The position numbers were made by a program, and so were the translations under genes. A DNA stretch of 64,000 nucleotides from Ophiura sarsii (Eukaryota > Echinodermata > Ophiuroidea > Amphilepidida > Ophiuridae): the NCBI GenBank assembly GCA_035610835.1, contig CM069449.1, forward strand, positions 59,324,183-59,388,182. The letters are read 5' to 3'. Below, one piece after another: positions 1 through 10,347 of the stretch. How positions within the stretch are numbered: position 1 is the stretch's first letter; the number at the start of each line of letters is the position of its first letter. Under the pieces are notes generated by a model that saw nothing but the letters and a program-made list of their open reading frames with translations, searched no databases and was not told the DNA's origin.

Positions 1-2
1 AT

Positions 3-389
3 TCAAGTGGTAAGATCCATCATGAAAGGATTCATACTAAAGAGAAACCATACCAATGTGGATATTGCAACAAGACTTTCTCGCAGTCAGGGAATAAGAC
101 CAGTCATGAAAGGATTCATACCAACGAGAAACCATACCAATGTTCATATTGTGACAAAGCTTTCTCGCAGTCAGGTGAAAAGACCGCTCATGAAAGGATT
201 CATATCAAAGAGAAACCATACCAATGTTTATACTGTGACAAGACTTTCTCTTATTCAAGTGGTAAAATCCGTCATGAAAGGATTCATACCAAAGAGCAAC
301 CATACCAATGTGGTTATTGCAACAAGAGTTTCTCACGTCCAGGTAATAAGATCCGTCATGAAAGGATCCATACTAAAGATATGCCATGA
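3..389 (+). CDS. C2H2 zinc-finger protein, 3' end of last exon (5' partial)
   Basis: The frame is open from the window edge to a TGA at 387-389 and encodes 128 residues. It holds the helix end of one finger and then four complete fingers of the form C-X2-C-X12-H-X3-H (for example CGYCNKTFSQSGNKTSHERIH split over 20 plus 1 residues), each 28 codons long, so the DNA repeats every 84 bp. The linkers are TKEKPYQ, TNEKPYQ, IKEKPYQ and TKEQPYQ, i.e. TGEKP-type linkers with Lys or Asn in place of Gly. Such arrays bind DNA in the nucleus; the target cannot be read from the sequence. The gene begins upstream of the window, so total finger number and any N-terminal domain are unknown. The protein ends directly after the last finger (TKDMP-stop). 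Finger-to-finger DNA identity is high, which suggests recent internal duplication. Confidence 0.88.
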   Translation, partial: SSGKIHHERIHTKEKPYQCGYCNKTFSQSGNKTSHERIHTNEKPYQCSYCDKAFSQSGEKTAHERIHIKEKPYQCLYCDKTFSYSSGKIRHERIHTKEQPYQCGYCNKSFSRPGNKIRHERIHTKDMP

Positions 390-869
390 AAGGATCCATA
401 ATGAGCAGGGTGTACCTTCATTTCCCCCAACCGTCCAGTCGGCCAGGTAGCAAGTAAAAGCAGTGACAGTTAAAAGTTACCAGCCCGACTGTGAACTTAC
501 CAGCCCAACAAGTAATTTTAAGATTTCAAAATAAAAGCTACATTTATACTCTTTTAATTACAATATGTTGTTGATACATTGAGAAAACACAAGGACACAT
601 CCAGCAAAATTATATTTTTATTTTCCAAGCAGAGGGGCCAAATTGTTACTCAGAAGTGCTGTTTGAACATTCGTTGGACTATTTACAAACTAACCTGTAC
701 TTACGTACCATCATCGATTTTAATTTAGAGACAAGTTATTCTTAATACAGCAATGTCTCTATTGTTAAATAAGGTAACGAAATAGGCTACTTGTTTTCAA
801 TAACATTTAGTGTTACATATTTCATGGACAGGAAATATTACGATAGAATTCAACACATTTTGTGTAGCA
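390..869 (+). other. Probable 3' UTR of the zinc-finger gene, then unannotated DNA
   Basis: No credible reading frame. A canonical AATAAA lies at 530-535, about 140 bp after the stop codon, and is a reasonable polyadenylation signal for the upstream zinc-finger exon. Beyond that the DNA is AT-rich with nothing recognisable. Confidence 0.4.
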
Positions 870-1070
870 CAAACAGGGATAGCAGGTGTGTTCATTTTCC
901 GTGGGCCACAACATATTTACCAACATCAAAATTCTCAATGGCGGTCAATCTGATGATCTCTACAATGGCGGTCTGTGGACAGGTAATAAATAGTGGGAGA
1001 AGTGTGTGATTTTGCACAGTGACTTTGTAAAGATGTCTGAAGGATCACATATCAAAATTAAGTTTCTGGC
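870..1070 (+). repeat. 201-bp direct repeat, copy 1
   Basis: Nearly identical to 2910-3110 (I see about three differences). Both start at CAAACAGGGATAGCAGG and end at AAGTTTCTGGC, with unrelated sequence on either side. The two copies bracket 1.84 kb of AT-rich DNA. The ends are not TG...CA, so an LTR interpretation is only one possibility. Confidence 0.85.
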
Positions 1071-2909
1071 TCGATCCTTTACTTCTGGGTGATTTCAAAA
1101 CCTTTTTGATACCCCCTCGTATATGGGCCATTCCACAAAAATGGGACCACTTGAGTTTTTATCATTCTTTGATCCGGGAAATCTTACTGCAAGTATATAT
1201 CACAAATGTTTATTAATATTATGGTAAAACTCGATGAGTTCTACTCAGAACACCATGGTTTGTCATACTTTGAATGACATTATCAGGTTCATATTTGTAC
1301 TGAAAGGCCCTCAAAACCACCAAAATACTGTTTCCACAGCTCGATGTCTCAATTTTATGCTGCTGAATTTAATTCTCAATTCAAGTTTTTGTAATATTTT
1401 GGTACGAGTAAATGTAGCAAACGTATCAAACCAAAATATAAAGGCATTTAGTTCTGCCTACATTAATCTTAACGTGCACTTTTAATATCAAATGAACTTT
1501 CCACGAAAATGTGTGTAATTTCCGATATCCGCACAGCTAGCGTTCTAACATAAACTGAATGTACTAAATTTGCAATCGTTTATGAACAATCCCCTAGCAA
1601 ACCCACCACGCTATTAAAAGTATATCACCTCGAAAGTTTCTGGCACATCATTTGGGTTATAAAAAATGTTGAAGTTCAGTATTTCAAACGACAGTTTTAA
1701 GCTAGTGAACTCCGTGATCGATGTTTCTCGGTAAAGTAGGTATTCTGTTACCGTATAAAAGGTAATAAAATATATAAAATGTTATAGGTCCAATGTTTTT
1801 CTCACCATTTGTGTCGAAAAAATAGAAATGCAACCATATGGCTTGCAGAAGGTCCGAAAAGGGATGAAAACGTAAAAGGCGTTATCGTGAACGGCGTTAT
1901 CCTGTAAAGTGTTATCACCCTCATTTGAAGAAAATATTGCAAGAGCACAATCTTTCTTCTTTGGAAAATCTTTGAGAAGTCTAGATACAGCAGCTAAACA
2001 TTGAAAACAGTGAGTTTGCTTCTTCTTTCGTGTTCTATATAACGCATTTCACTTTGTGAACCAAACGGTTTCTTCTAGAATATGCTGTAAGTGTAAATAT
2101 ATGGCTCATAGTTCACATATATATATGAGTGTTTTAATACTACCGCGCTACACATAGCCAAATCGCTCTACTATTGAGCAAGTATTGAGCATGTGTTTTT
2201 CGTCAGGCTTATTGCGCGTGTGTATGTCAGGATAACCATGGATAACGCTGTTCACAGGGATAACGGAATTCACCCTAAAATGTCCATATCAATAAAAAAA
2301 AAAAGAGAACAACTTCACAAGACGCGATGCAGTGTGCATGTAATTTAATACAATAGTTAATGTAATGGTACATATCCCTTTTAAACGAAAATGCAAGCTA
2401 TACAAACATTTAAAGTGAAAATTAAATATTTGACCACTGTTTGACGGTCAATATTGGGAAATTCAGCCCAAATGTATGATTTAAATCATTTTTTAGTATT
2501 AAAATTGATAAAAGTTTCTGCAACAGCTACATGATCTTTGTTTCATTCCCATAACTATCATACACGTGAACGGCGTTATCCAAGAATAATACCATTAAAA
2601 ATAGCATATAAAGTTATCTTTATATAATGACATACAATTTCAATGTTGGGCTTAAAGAAAATATAACAATTGATACATTACAGAAGGGAATATTCTTCTA
2701 CTAGAGTAAAATTGACAAAACAAGTTTTGGAAAAAGGTACAAAATTGAAAGCACATAGTTGTCAAAAGCGTTGATTCATAGCAAGAGATTTGTTGAGGAA
2801 AAAAATAAAATTCATTCTTCTCTCGCATAGCTTGTCAAATATTGTTATGGTGAGACCTCTCAACGACAAAAAAACAATAATTTTTATATCAAATTATTCG
2901 GACTTAGTT
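1071..2909. other. AT-rich spacer between the 201-bp direct repeats
   Basis: No coding sequence seen. The motif GGCGTTATC recurs: 1879-1915 and 2572-2580 on the plus strand, and inverted at about 2230-2275 (GGATAACGCTGTTCAC). This gives a weak inverted repeat whose arms share CGTTATC and TGAAC blocks. Otherwise featureless. Confidence 0.5.
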
Positions 2910-3110
2910 CAAACAGGGATAGCAGGTATGTTCATTTTCCGTGGGCCACAACATATTTACCAACATCAAAATTCTCAATGGCGGTCAATCTAAAGATCTC
3001 TACAATGGCGGTCTGTGGACAGGTAATAAATAGTGGGAGAAGTGTGTGATTTTGCACAGTGACTTTGTAAAGATGTCTGAAGGATCACATATCAAAATTA
3101 AGTTTCTGGC
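2910..3110 (+). repeat. 201-bp direct repeat, copy 2
   Basis: Second copy of 870-1070 in the same orientation, with a few substitutions (GGTATG for GGTGTG; CTAAAGATC for CTGATGATC). Confidence 0.85.
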
Positions 3111-3958
3111 ATTCCACACCTCCAAATAAATGTGTGCTAGCGCCCAACACTAGCCTGTGTTTTTAATTCAAGAAGGCTCCCACCTCTATATAACCATTAA
3201 TTTAAATGTACAGAAAAAGTATACAATGCTCTTAATATGAAAGAAATTTGTGTTATTTGTAATTTGTAGACTATAAACTTATTATTTAATCAAAGAACCC
3301 TGGTATTTTCTGTAATAGTAAGATTTGACACAACTTTTCTCTTTTCACCTCTTCTAGAACAAATGCACCGAATATAGCTAGCAGACAGCAATTTGGAGAG
3401 TGTACTAGTATTACTAGTATACGACGTCCCGTTGCGGAAAAATGAAGGTCAACCCCACCAATATTGGTGTTCTTTTGATGGAAGACATCAGTATCTTCAA
3501 AGAAAACAAGGATTTGAACAAACCAGTCGCTCGATAGCGGAAAAAATCAGACTTTAATTTGATCTCTTATGCATGTATAAGTCAATGGCAATTTAATTGG
3601 TGGTGTGGAACCTTTTAAGCTGCTTAAAAGCAGCTATAATGCCCTTGTCTTTTGGATTGGAATGGGTCATTTGTTATTGAATGACACGCGCGCGCGTACA
3701 TTTATAACCGTAAAATGCTTGTTTATTTGGGTTTTAACCCCCCCACCCCCCAAAAAAAACCACCCCCCACCGTAACCCATTAGGCCTATTAGTATTAGTA
3801 TTATTATATTTTGCGTGTGTGATTTTTTTCTTCTTTTTTCTTCTTTTTTTTTCTTTCTCATTATCTTAATCATGTTAATTGTGGTGATTTATTTATGTTT
3901 TACTCTCCGAGATTCATACTATTCCACTAGCAGCATATGCTTCGCGGACTTTTCAACG
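3111..3958. other. Unannotated DNA upstream of the decayed zinc-finger gene
   Basis: No gene seen. It holds a C-rich/A-rich patch at 3740-3775 and a T-rich tract at 3825-3860 just before the first ATG of the following gene remnant. No clear TATA box. Confidence 0.4.
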
Positions 3959-4614
3959 ATGCCTCCAAGAAGAAAGACCTACCAGTACCAGCCACCAAAT
4001 AAGAGGGTTGACACCCCAAGCTCCAGTAGCGACAAAGAAGAGGTATGTTTTAGTATTATTTTGATATCATAAAAGTACTACTTGCGTGGCTCTTGGCGGA
4101 TTACACGTAGCTTAGCCGATTTAAGTGCATGTTATGGGTCATTCATTCATGTTTTATTTCTTCACTTTCTTAATTGTGTGTTTTGTTTTTGTTTGTTTTT
4201 TCACTTTCATAGGGCCATGATAGTCCACCAGTGATACCTGCCTCGCCGACCTATCACGATACCAGTCCGAGATACCAGCCAGCATCATCCCCAAGCTCCA
4301 GTTCTAGCTCTGAAGATGATGAAGACTTACCTCTTTATTTCACTGACGACGGACTGAGCAGTGGCTTTGGCGACCGGGAAGTGTCAGGAGTAGAAGCAAT
4401 AGTAGAAGTAGGAGTAGGAGTAGAAGTAGGAGTAGGAGTAGAGGTAATAGTGAGGATAGAGATAGGCCTAATGAGCAATTTATTTACAGGCGTCCGTACC
4501 ATCAATAGTATGATCGTCAAGGGGATAAATAAAAATGGGGAACGATGGCGTTGGGCTTGGGTGAATGGAAATTGTTGGGTTGTAAGAAAGGGATACGAAT
4601 ACAATTTGAATATT

Positions 4615-4915
4615 GACGACGCGGAAGAGGCTGAACACTGATATATAGATGAGATGAACGACCGAGGGACGACCAGCAACGAAGTTCATGAGGACGATCG
4701 CGACTGCATGCAGTAGCAATAGCAGCGGAGAGAACAGTGTCATCGCCAAGAGCGATGACGGACCGAGACTGATTGACGGCGCGGAAGAGGCAGAACAGAA
4801 TGAGATGAACGACCGAGGGCCGACCAGCGACGAAGTTCAGGAGGACGATCGCGACAGTAGTAGCAACAGCAGTGGAGAGAGCAGTGTCATCGCCAAGAAC
4901 GATCGCTTTGTTACA
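4615..4915 (+). repeat. Tandem duplication, about 150 bp x 2, inside the decayed gene
   Basis: Copies at about 4615-4765 and 4775-4915 both carry GCGGAAGAGG, GAGATGAACGACCGAGGG and CAGTGTCATCGCCAAGA. Offsets of 160, 151 and 147 bp between landmarks show small indels between copies. Only the second copy keeps the acidic Ser-rich frame, which reads on to 5224. Confidence 0.75.
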
Positions 4916-5331
4916 CCTGTAACTTTAAGTGACCATAATACTAGCTGTTATATAGATTTAACCAGCAGCGACCGTAGTCTAGGTTTGAGCGACCATAGTC
5001 ACGCTTCGAGTGACAGCAGTCGGAGCAGCTGCAGCAATAGCGACAGCAGCAGCGTTAGCGATAGCGACGATCGCCGAAGTAACGATTCCACTGTCGTCAG
5101 CACCGACAGTCCTCCCACATATGGCAGCAGTAATAGCAGCGATAGTAGTGGATCAAGGAGTCCCCAAGAAAGAGTGGGGGATCACGGGTCTATTGCAGGA
5201 GGAGGTGACGGAGGTGGAGAATGAAGCAGTGGATTAGGAGGAGCAGAAAACGGTGGCGCGGAAGGTGATGGCGGGATGATAGGGAAGGAGAAGATAGAGG
5301 AAAACAAAATAGGCCTAAAACAAGAAAGGGC

Positions 5332-5827
5332 TTTATGTGTCCGTACTGCAGGGGGAAATCCTATCCAACGGCAGAAAGACTTGCTGCACATATGACAAAA
5401 TACCATACCATGCAGACTAGACAGATTCAAATGTAACGAATGTGGTAAATACTTTGGTCGCTTAGACAACCTTAAGCGCCATCAATTGAGTCATAAAGGG
5501 CAGCGTCGCATCCCGTGCCCAATATGCGGGAAAACCTTTGCAAGGAGGGATAGTTTAGGGAGGCACGTAACGTTTGTGCATCGAAGAAAGCGTAGTCTAC
5601 CAAAGAAAAAGGAAATACGTAACAAGAGATCTAAATCAAACAACAGCGAAAATAGTAGTGATGATGTTGGACTGGTGAAAATGGTGATGAGAGGAGACAT
5701 GATGATGATGGTGGACGTTAAAATGATGGAAGGGGGAGAAATGGGGGAGGGCCGGGAAATGGAGAAAATCAACAACAAAACGTCAGACAAACAATCCAGT
5801 AGACCAGGACAGCAACAGCAGCATGAA
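5332..5827 (+). pseudogene. C2H2 finger cluster of the decayed gene, with one frameshift
   Basis: The first finger (CPYCRGKSYPTAERLAAH, then H after four residues) is read in frame 1 of the window and runs into a stop shortly after YHTMQTR. The next two fingers (CNECGKYFGRLDNLKRH and CPICGKTFARRDSLGRH) are in frame 2 from about 5423, so a one-base indel separates them. After the fingers comes a basic stretch (HRRKRSLPKKK), which would suit a nuclear protein, then a Met/Glu-rich low-complexity tail and a stop at 5828-5830. Finger spacing is C-X2-C-X12-H-X3/4-H for the last two. Confidence 0.7.
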
Positions 5828-5969
5828 TAATGACGATGACAGAGATGTTGAAGGTGTTGCCGGTGACCACAGAATAGAGGACAGAGGTGTTGAAGATGTT
5901 GCCGATGACGTCAGAATAGAGGACGACGTTTGGCTGATGATCCACAAAATATGCCGATGCAGGAGCCGA

Positions 5970-7086
5970 CTCGGAAGACGATGGCGAGGAAGAGGAGGAG
6001 GATGTTCTAGGGCAAATGTACCGTAGGCACTGGTCTTCTATCAGAAGTCACCACCAAGCTGATCGCAGAGTGCAAGACGTCTACAATTACCGCATTGGAA
6101 GTGGAGTACAAGGTTCCACGTCCATAATTAATAGAACGCCGCACCCAGGCCATCTTTGAAAGACAACAAGACGATTCAAAATCAATCTAAGCTACGGTTT
6201 TATTCTGCGAAATATAGAGACGGGAGAATTGTGATATTTTCATTCCAGCAACAATAACCATCGTCATTTCGACCGACCGCATAGGATTGCCAATCAAAGC
6301 GATATTACGCAATTCATTGCTTTAGTGCGGGACATTGATGTTACAGAGTATTCTACACGCCATCGCCCAAACACGAAATGGACAGTAGAAGCAGATTAAC
6401 GTGACCTTCTACATCAGCAAGTTGAAATACCCCATTGGAGATGGTGAGATTCTACTCCCGGTATACGTGACAAATAGCCGTGCCATCAAATCTCTGGTCA
6501 CCAATCCCAGAACTGGAGTACGCTACACCGACAACTTGTGTATATTTAGATGTGTGGCGCTGCAAAAGGGCTGTACAGATCATAACTTGAACATGTTGAA
6601 GTGTCATACCATGTATTACTTTGAAAAGTATTACCAGGCCGACCACAAACAGTTTTTTTTAAAGGAGTGTATCTTGAAGACATCCTTTTTGTTGAACGTT
6701 TGTTCGACATGTCGAGGTCAACATACAAGTTTTCTCCCTCTTGGGACAGACCAACTACACTCAGACCGATGATGATGATAGAGATGATGCGAAGACGAGC
6801 GTCTTGATGCGGACACCGTCATTACAGCTGAATTGGTATGGCGATCGACTTCACGTCACAAAGAAACGATAAATGTTAACCTTTTCGGTAATAATTTTTC
6901 TTACATCGTTAACCTCAACATGTACTCTCAGGCGTACAGATGCTCAAAATGCGACAAGCATTTTACAAAATCCTATAGGCTGCAACGACATCAGCTAACC
7001 TTACCGGAAATGTCATCCATACGTTTCCAGGCGGTATCTTCAGACCAACACCTTCCTTCCATCTTTGATCAATTGGCGAATGAGGA
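5970..7086 (+). pseudogene. Globular C-terminal block of the decayed gene (broken frames)
   Basis: Blocks readable in successive frames: an acidic run and MYRRHWSSIRSHHQADRRVQ (6017-6080), KINLSYGFILRNIETGEL (about 6180-6235, followed by a stop), IDVTEYSTRHRPNTKW (6330-6385), VTFYISKLKYPIGDGE with NLCIFRCVALQKG (6401-6570), and INVNLFGNNFSYIVNLNMYS with a CSKC...RLQRH finger (6870-6995). The series stops abruptly at 7086, where an inverted-repeat element begins. Order and spacing look like one ancestral protein. I relate it from memory to the N-terminal region of transposon-encoded DNA-polymerase-B-type proteins. Confidence 0.45.
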
Positions 7087-7090
7087 TATA

Positions 7091-8213
7091 GCTGGGGAGC
7101 GGAGGCCCATTTTTAGGGTTTTTTGGTCCCGGTGTGCTGGCACAGGGAAACATATGCCAAAATGTTCCTTGAAGTCTGTAGCATACAACCTAGGTGGACA
7201 TCCTTGCCAACTCGGATGTTAAGTTGACCTTTGACCTCGATTTAGGGTCAAAGTTCACATATGTTTCAATGGGACGTCAAAACTTTAATTTAACATGGGA
7301 AAAAATTTAAAAAACAATATATTGACCATGCAAAGTAGATAATTTTGTTCGGCTGACTGTTTAGAACAAAAAAGTCAATCACAAGTTTAATTGTCGATCA
7401 ATACTTTTTGACCTATGTCCTTTTGAAAATGACATGTCAGCAAAATCGGCCATTTTTTACCGTTTTTCACGAAATTGGCCAAAAATGACATATAATCATT
7501 ATTTTCAAAATATTATTGGCCCTTGGATGATCGGTATACATCTAATATTGCTGGTTGATAGACCTACTTTGATTTTAAGATAATTATAAAATCTACCGGC
7601 AATGCAGTTTCCATAGCAACCACCATTTATGTCTAAATTTCCTCCATTTTGACCAATTTTTGACGTTTTTGGAAGCCATTTAAGTCTGTTGCCATGACAA
7701 CAGCAAACCATTGATGTTCAGAATTTATCTTAATATCAAGTACATTGATATACCAACCTTAAAACATGGTTTATCACTTCTCAATGAGTTACAATATTTT
7801 TTTAAAGGAGAAAAAAGTGGAATTTTGGCCGAATTTGTGAAAAATTGCCAACAATTGCCTTTTTTTTTGATGACTTGTCATTTTCAAAAGGTCATAAGTA
7901 AAAAAATATTGATCGATGATCAAAGTTGTGATTAACTTTTTTGCTCTAAACAGTCAGCCTAACAATATGATATACTTTTTGTGGTCAATGATTTGTTTTT
8001 TAATTTTTTTCCCATGTTAAATTAAAGTTTTAATTTCAACGTCCCATTGACACACATGTGAACTTTGACCCTAAATCGAGGTCAAAGGTCAACTTAACAT
8101 CCGAGTTGGCAAGAATGTCTACCTAGGTTATATACTTCAGACATCAAGGAACATTTTGGTATATGACTCCCTGTGCCAGCAAACAGGGACCGAAACCATG
8201 CGCACTCCCCAGC
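7091..8213. mobile_element. 1.1-kb inverted-repeat (MITE-like) element with TA target duplication
   Basis: The left end (7091, GCTGGGGAG) and right end (8213, CTCCCCAGC) are inverse complements, each bordered by TA (7089-7090, 8214-8215). The arms are long and imperfect: 7091 to about 7410 pairs with about 7890 to 8213, including the landmark AACTCGGATGTTAAGTTGAC and its inverse. The interior is AT-rich and non-coding. TA duplication and long arms suggest a Tc1/mariner-type non-autonomous element. It interrupts the decayed gene. Confidence 0.8.
7225..7237 (-). promoter_or_regulatory. DR1 nuclear-receptor half-site pair carried by the MITE
   Basis: TGACCTTTGACCT, i.e. AGGTCA-A-AGGTCA on the minus strand, is a perfect direct repeat with one-base spacing. 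The same 13-mer occurs at 8079-8091 (other arm), 8672-8684 (partial copy) and 56107-56119 (an unrelated tandem repeat). DR1 is the consensus for HNF4/RXR-type receptors; function here is not shown. Confidence 0.4.
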
Positions 8214-8651
8214 TATTTGTATTGGTCACCATTTTTCTGCACTCTCGGCTATAAACAGCTCGTCACCCAAAATCAGAACTTTTTATGGAAAGCAATAATA
8301 TCAATAACTTTTTAACGATGCCTTTACCAGTGATCCTCCCATTCAATCTTTAAAATTATTTGTTTAGAAAAAAAGCAGAGATGCAAAAAGGAATATTAAG
8401 TTACAGATTAACTAAAAAAGATCATTAAGGTTGTTTAAAAATTAATGAAATATTAGAAATTAAAAAAATGCACAAAAGTTGGTTTTTTTTTAATAATATT
8501 TTTAAAATTGTTTACTTTTGATGTCTAAGATTGATTTTAAATGTTTATGCCATACCTTCTTTTCAATTTGTATGAGAAATTAGGTATTTTTTCCAAATTT
8601 TGTTGTACGACGTGCCAATTTCAAAGGAACTTTCTCATTTAAGGACAAATT

Positions 8652-8754
8652 TGACCTTTGACCCTAAATCGAGGTCAAAGGTCAACTTAACATCCAAGTT
8701 GGCAAGGATGTCCACCTAGGGACCGGGACCGAAAAACCATGCGCGCTCCCCAGC
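8652..8754. repeat. Partial copy of the 7091-8213 element (right end)
   Basis: Matches the right arm from the TTTGACCCTAAATCGAGG motif through CACCTAGG, then skips about 55 bp and resumes at GGGACCGAAAACC-like sequence to CTCCCCAGC followed by TA at 8755-8756. Confidence 0.75.
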
Positions 8755-8796
8755 TACATGCAATAAACACAAAATCACGAATCGGTATATCGACAT

Positions 8797-8950
8797 GTAT
8801 TTCCCGTGTATTTTTTTTCTTTCTCAAGCGAAAAAATAAATAAATTGATTTCCGGCGGCTCTGCGTCCTTCCACTTACCATTATACCTCACAGCGGAGTA
8901 GTCATCTATTTGGTAATTAAAATGTTCAGTTTCAAATCAATCTAGGATGC
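8797..8950 (+). repeat. Dispersed repeat, copy 1 (partner at 35512-35648)
   Basis: Shares CCCGTGTAT, a ttcCGGcGGcTCtGCGT-like block, ACCTCACAGCGGA and AAATGTTCAGTTTCAAATCA with 35512-35648 in the same order. Non-coding, family unknown. Confidence 0.6.
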
Positions 8951-9164
8951 AACCTATTTGGAATTTATCGTCAGCTGTTGAACCCTGGATATTACAATTC
9001 CATTGCAATAAACATGTTTTATATCATTGACTCTAATAGACATCTGATGTTACCTTCATGTAAGGGATCACGAAAATAACACATCCTAGTAAATCACGAA
9101 AATATCATAACATAGTAGTTAGTTCTGTGTGCTATTAATAAGTAGGTCTAAAAGTAAATGTATA

Positions 9165-9848
9165 CAGGCTGTAGCAAAAAAAGTTATACAGTTTTGAAAA
9201 AAATATTAAAAATATCTCCCGTAGAATTTCTGTTTCGAGTTTTAATGGCATGCGAGGGGAATTTTCTTAGCTTTCGAATAAGCTTTGTTTCATGACAATC
9301 GATGGTCGGTAAGCAGAGATATGATCAATTGTCTAAAGTAGTCATGAAATCACCTGGGCCACTTTGGTTTAATCAATGGTAAAACCACTGGGATAAATAT
9401 GAATGGAATCGAACCAGGAACATAACAGTAGAGTGCTCTTGTTAGACAACAATGGTTCATTTCAAGTGGTTAAAAGTATTACAAAGAAGGTTAGGTCTTT
9501 ACAAATATAATTTATTTATTTTATGAATTTATTTATTCAAATGAAATAAAACTATTTGAAAAAGAATTATATTGTTCTCTTTAATGTTCCTTGCATGATA
9601 TCCTAACCATTTAATTTATACAAGCAAGAGTGTATGATAATATAGTGAAAGTGGCCCAACCCGATTTCTAGACGACTTAGTAGATTGGTCATAAATTTTA
9701 AACGCAAGTAGTTAAAAAGACCAAATAAAATGATTCTTGTGGCCAAAACGGAACTTAACACCGAGTGTAAGAGATTTTGACATTGCATGATTTTAACATT
9801 GAATTAAAAATAAAATTGCGATTGTATAACTTTTTTTGTTACAGTCTG
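9165..9848. mobile_element. MITE, 684 bp, TA target duplication
   Basis: Terminal inverted repeats of about 26 bp: CAGGCTGTAGCAAAAAAAGT at the left and the inverse of CAGACTGTAACAAAAAAAGT at the right, each flanked by TA. No coding capacity. Tc1/mariner-like by target duplication. The interior contains a tRNA-like segment (see 9395-9470). Confidence 0.75.
9395..9470 (-). repeat. Possible tRNA-derived SINE remnant
   Basis: On the minus strand GGTTCGATTCC (9405-9415) matches the RNA polymerase III B box exactly, and the sequence before it (AGAGCACTCTACTGTTATG) looks like the anticodon-arm region of tRNA-derived SINEs. I do not see a good A box and the cloverleaf is incomplete, so this is not called a tRNA gene. 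Confidence 0.35.
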
Positions 9849-9975
9849 TAGTTGTTAAAATTTGCTACGAATACAGCAAATTTTGAGCCAACAAAATGCA
9901 AAAATTAGTATTTTTGCTGAAATTTGATACCAAAATTGGATTCTCCGAATGATTTCCTTCCAAAAAATGAATACT

Positions 9976-9981
9976 TTTATT
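9976..9981 (-). promoter_or_regulatory. Candidate polyadenylation signal of the BAAT/ACOT-like gene
   Basis: AATAAA on the minus strand, about 142 nt after the stop codon of exon 9. It is the first canonical signal I see downstream. Confidence 0.35.
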
Positions 9982-10122
9982 ATACATCATATTAATAGTT
10001 CAAAAGTTACAGCACTTGATAAAGTTCATGTTGTGAGGGTTGACAGCCCCCTTAAGCTAGTAGTACGCTATTAAACCACAACGTGATAGATATTTGCCTA
10101 TCTTTCTCGACATTTCTCTGAT

Positions 10123-10223
10123 TCATCTGTCTTTCATATCTTCTAGAAGCTGCACAATCTTCTTCCAAGTACCAACTTGCGCTTCGTTTTGATGCATTGG
10201 AATTCCACCCATTGCAACTATCC
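10123..10223 (-). CDS. BAAT/ACOT-like gene, exon 9 (last coding exon)
   Basis: The acceptor TATACAG precedes the exon at 10224-10230. It completes a split Gly codon and encodes IVAMGGIPMHQNEAQVGTWK and then KIVQLLEDMKDR before TGA (10123-10125). The GG-x-P...A...W pattern followed by a short amphipathic helix is how BAAT/ACOT proteins end. There is no peroxisomal SKL-type tripeptide. The phase fits exon 8 exactly. Confidence 0.8.
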
Positions 10224-10347
10224 CTGTATAAATACAAAACATAGTTATATAACTAACAAAAATCTATATTTTATATTAGACACAGCTATCTTTGTTCACA
10301 ACAGAGCTAGCATACTATAATTACTACATCATCGTAAATTGTCTTAC

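Larger units (their letters stand above)
3959..7086 (+). pseudogene. Decayed zinc-finger gene, probably mobile-element derived (DNA-polymerase-B-associated type)
   Basis: Coding pieces run left to right in changing frames. Exon 1 (3959-4042) starts MPPRRKTYQYQPPNK and ends at a GTATGT donor. Exon 2 begins at 4213 after a CATAG acceptor, in phase 0, and encodes a Ser/Asp/Glu-rich segment; an Arg-Ser dipeptide run lies in a shifted frame near 4380-4450. Next come a duplicated acidic Ser-rich stretch (to 5224), three C2H2 fingers (5332-5600) and a longer globular block (about 5970-7086). Several frameshifts and in-frame stops break the order, so it cannot make one protein as it stands. The block with RRHWSSIRSHH, VQDVYNYRIGSG, RPNTKW, VTFYISKL and YRCSKCDKHF resembles, from memory, N-terminal regions of large zinc-finger proteins linked to DNA polymerase B genes in animal transposons. 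That identity is inference; no polymerase or exonuclease motif is present here. Confidence 0.55.
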
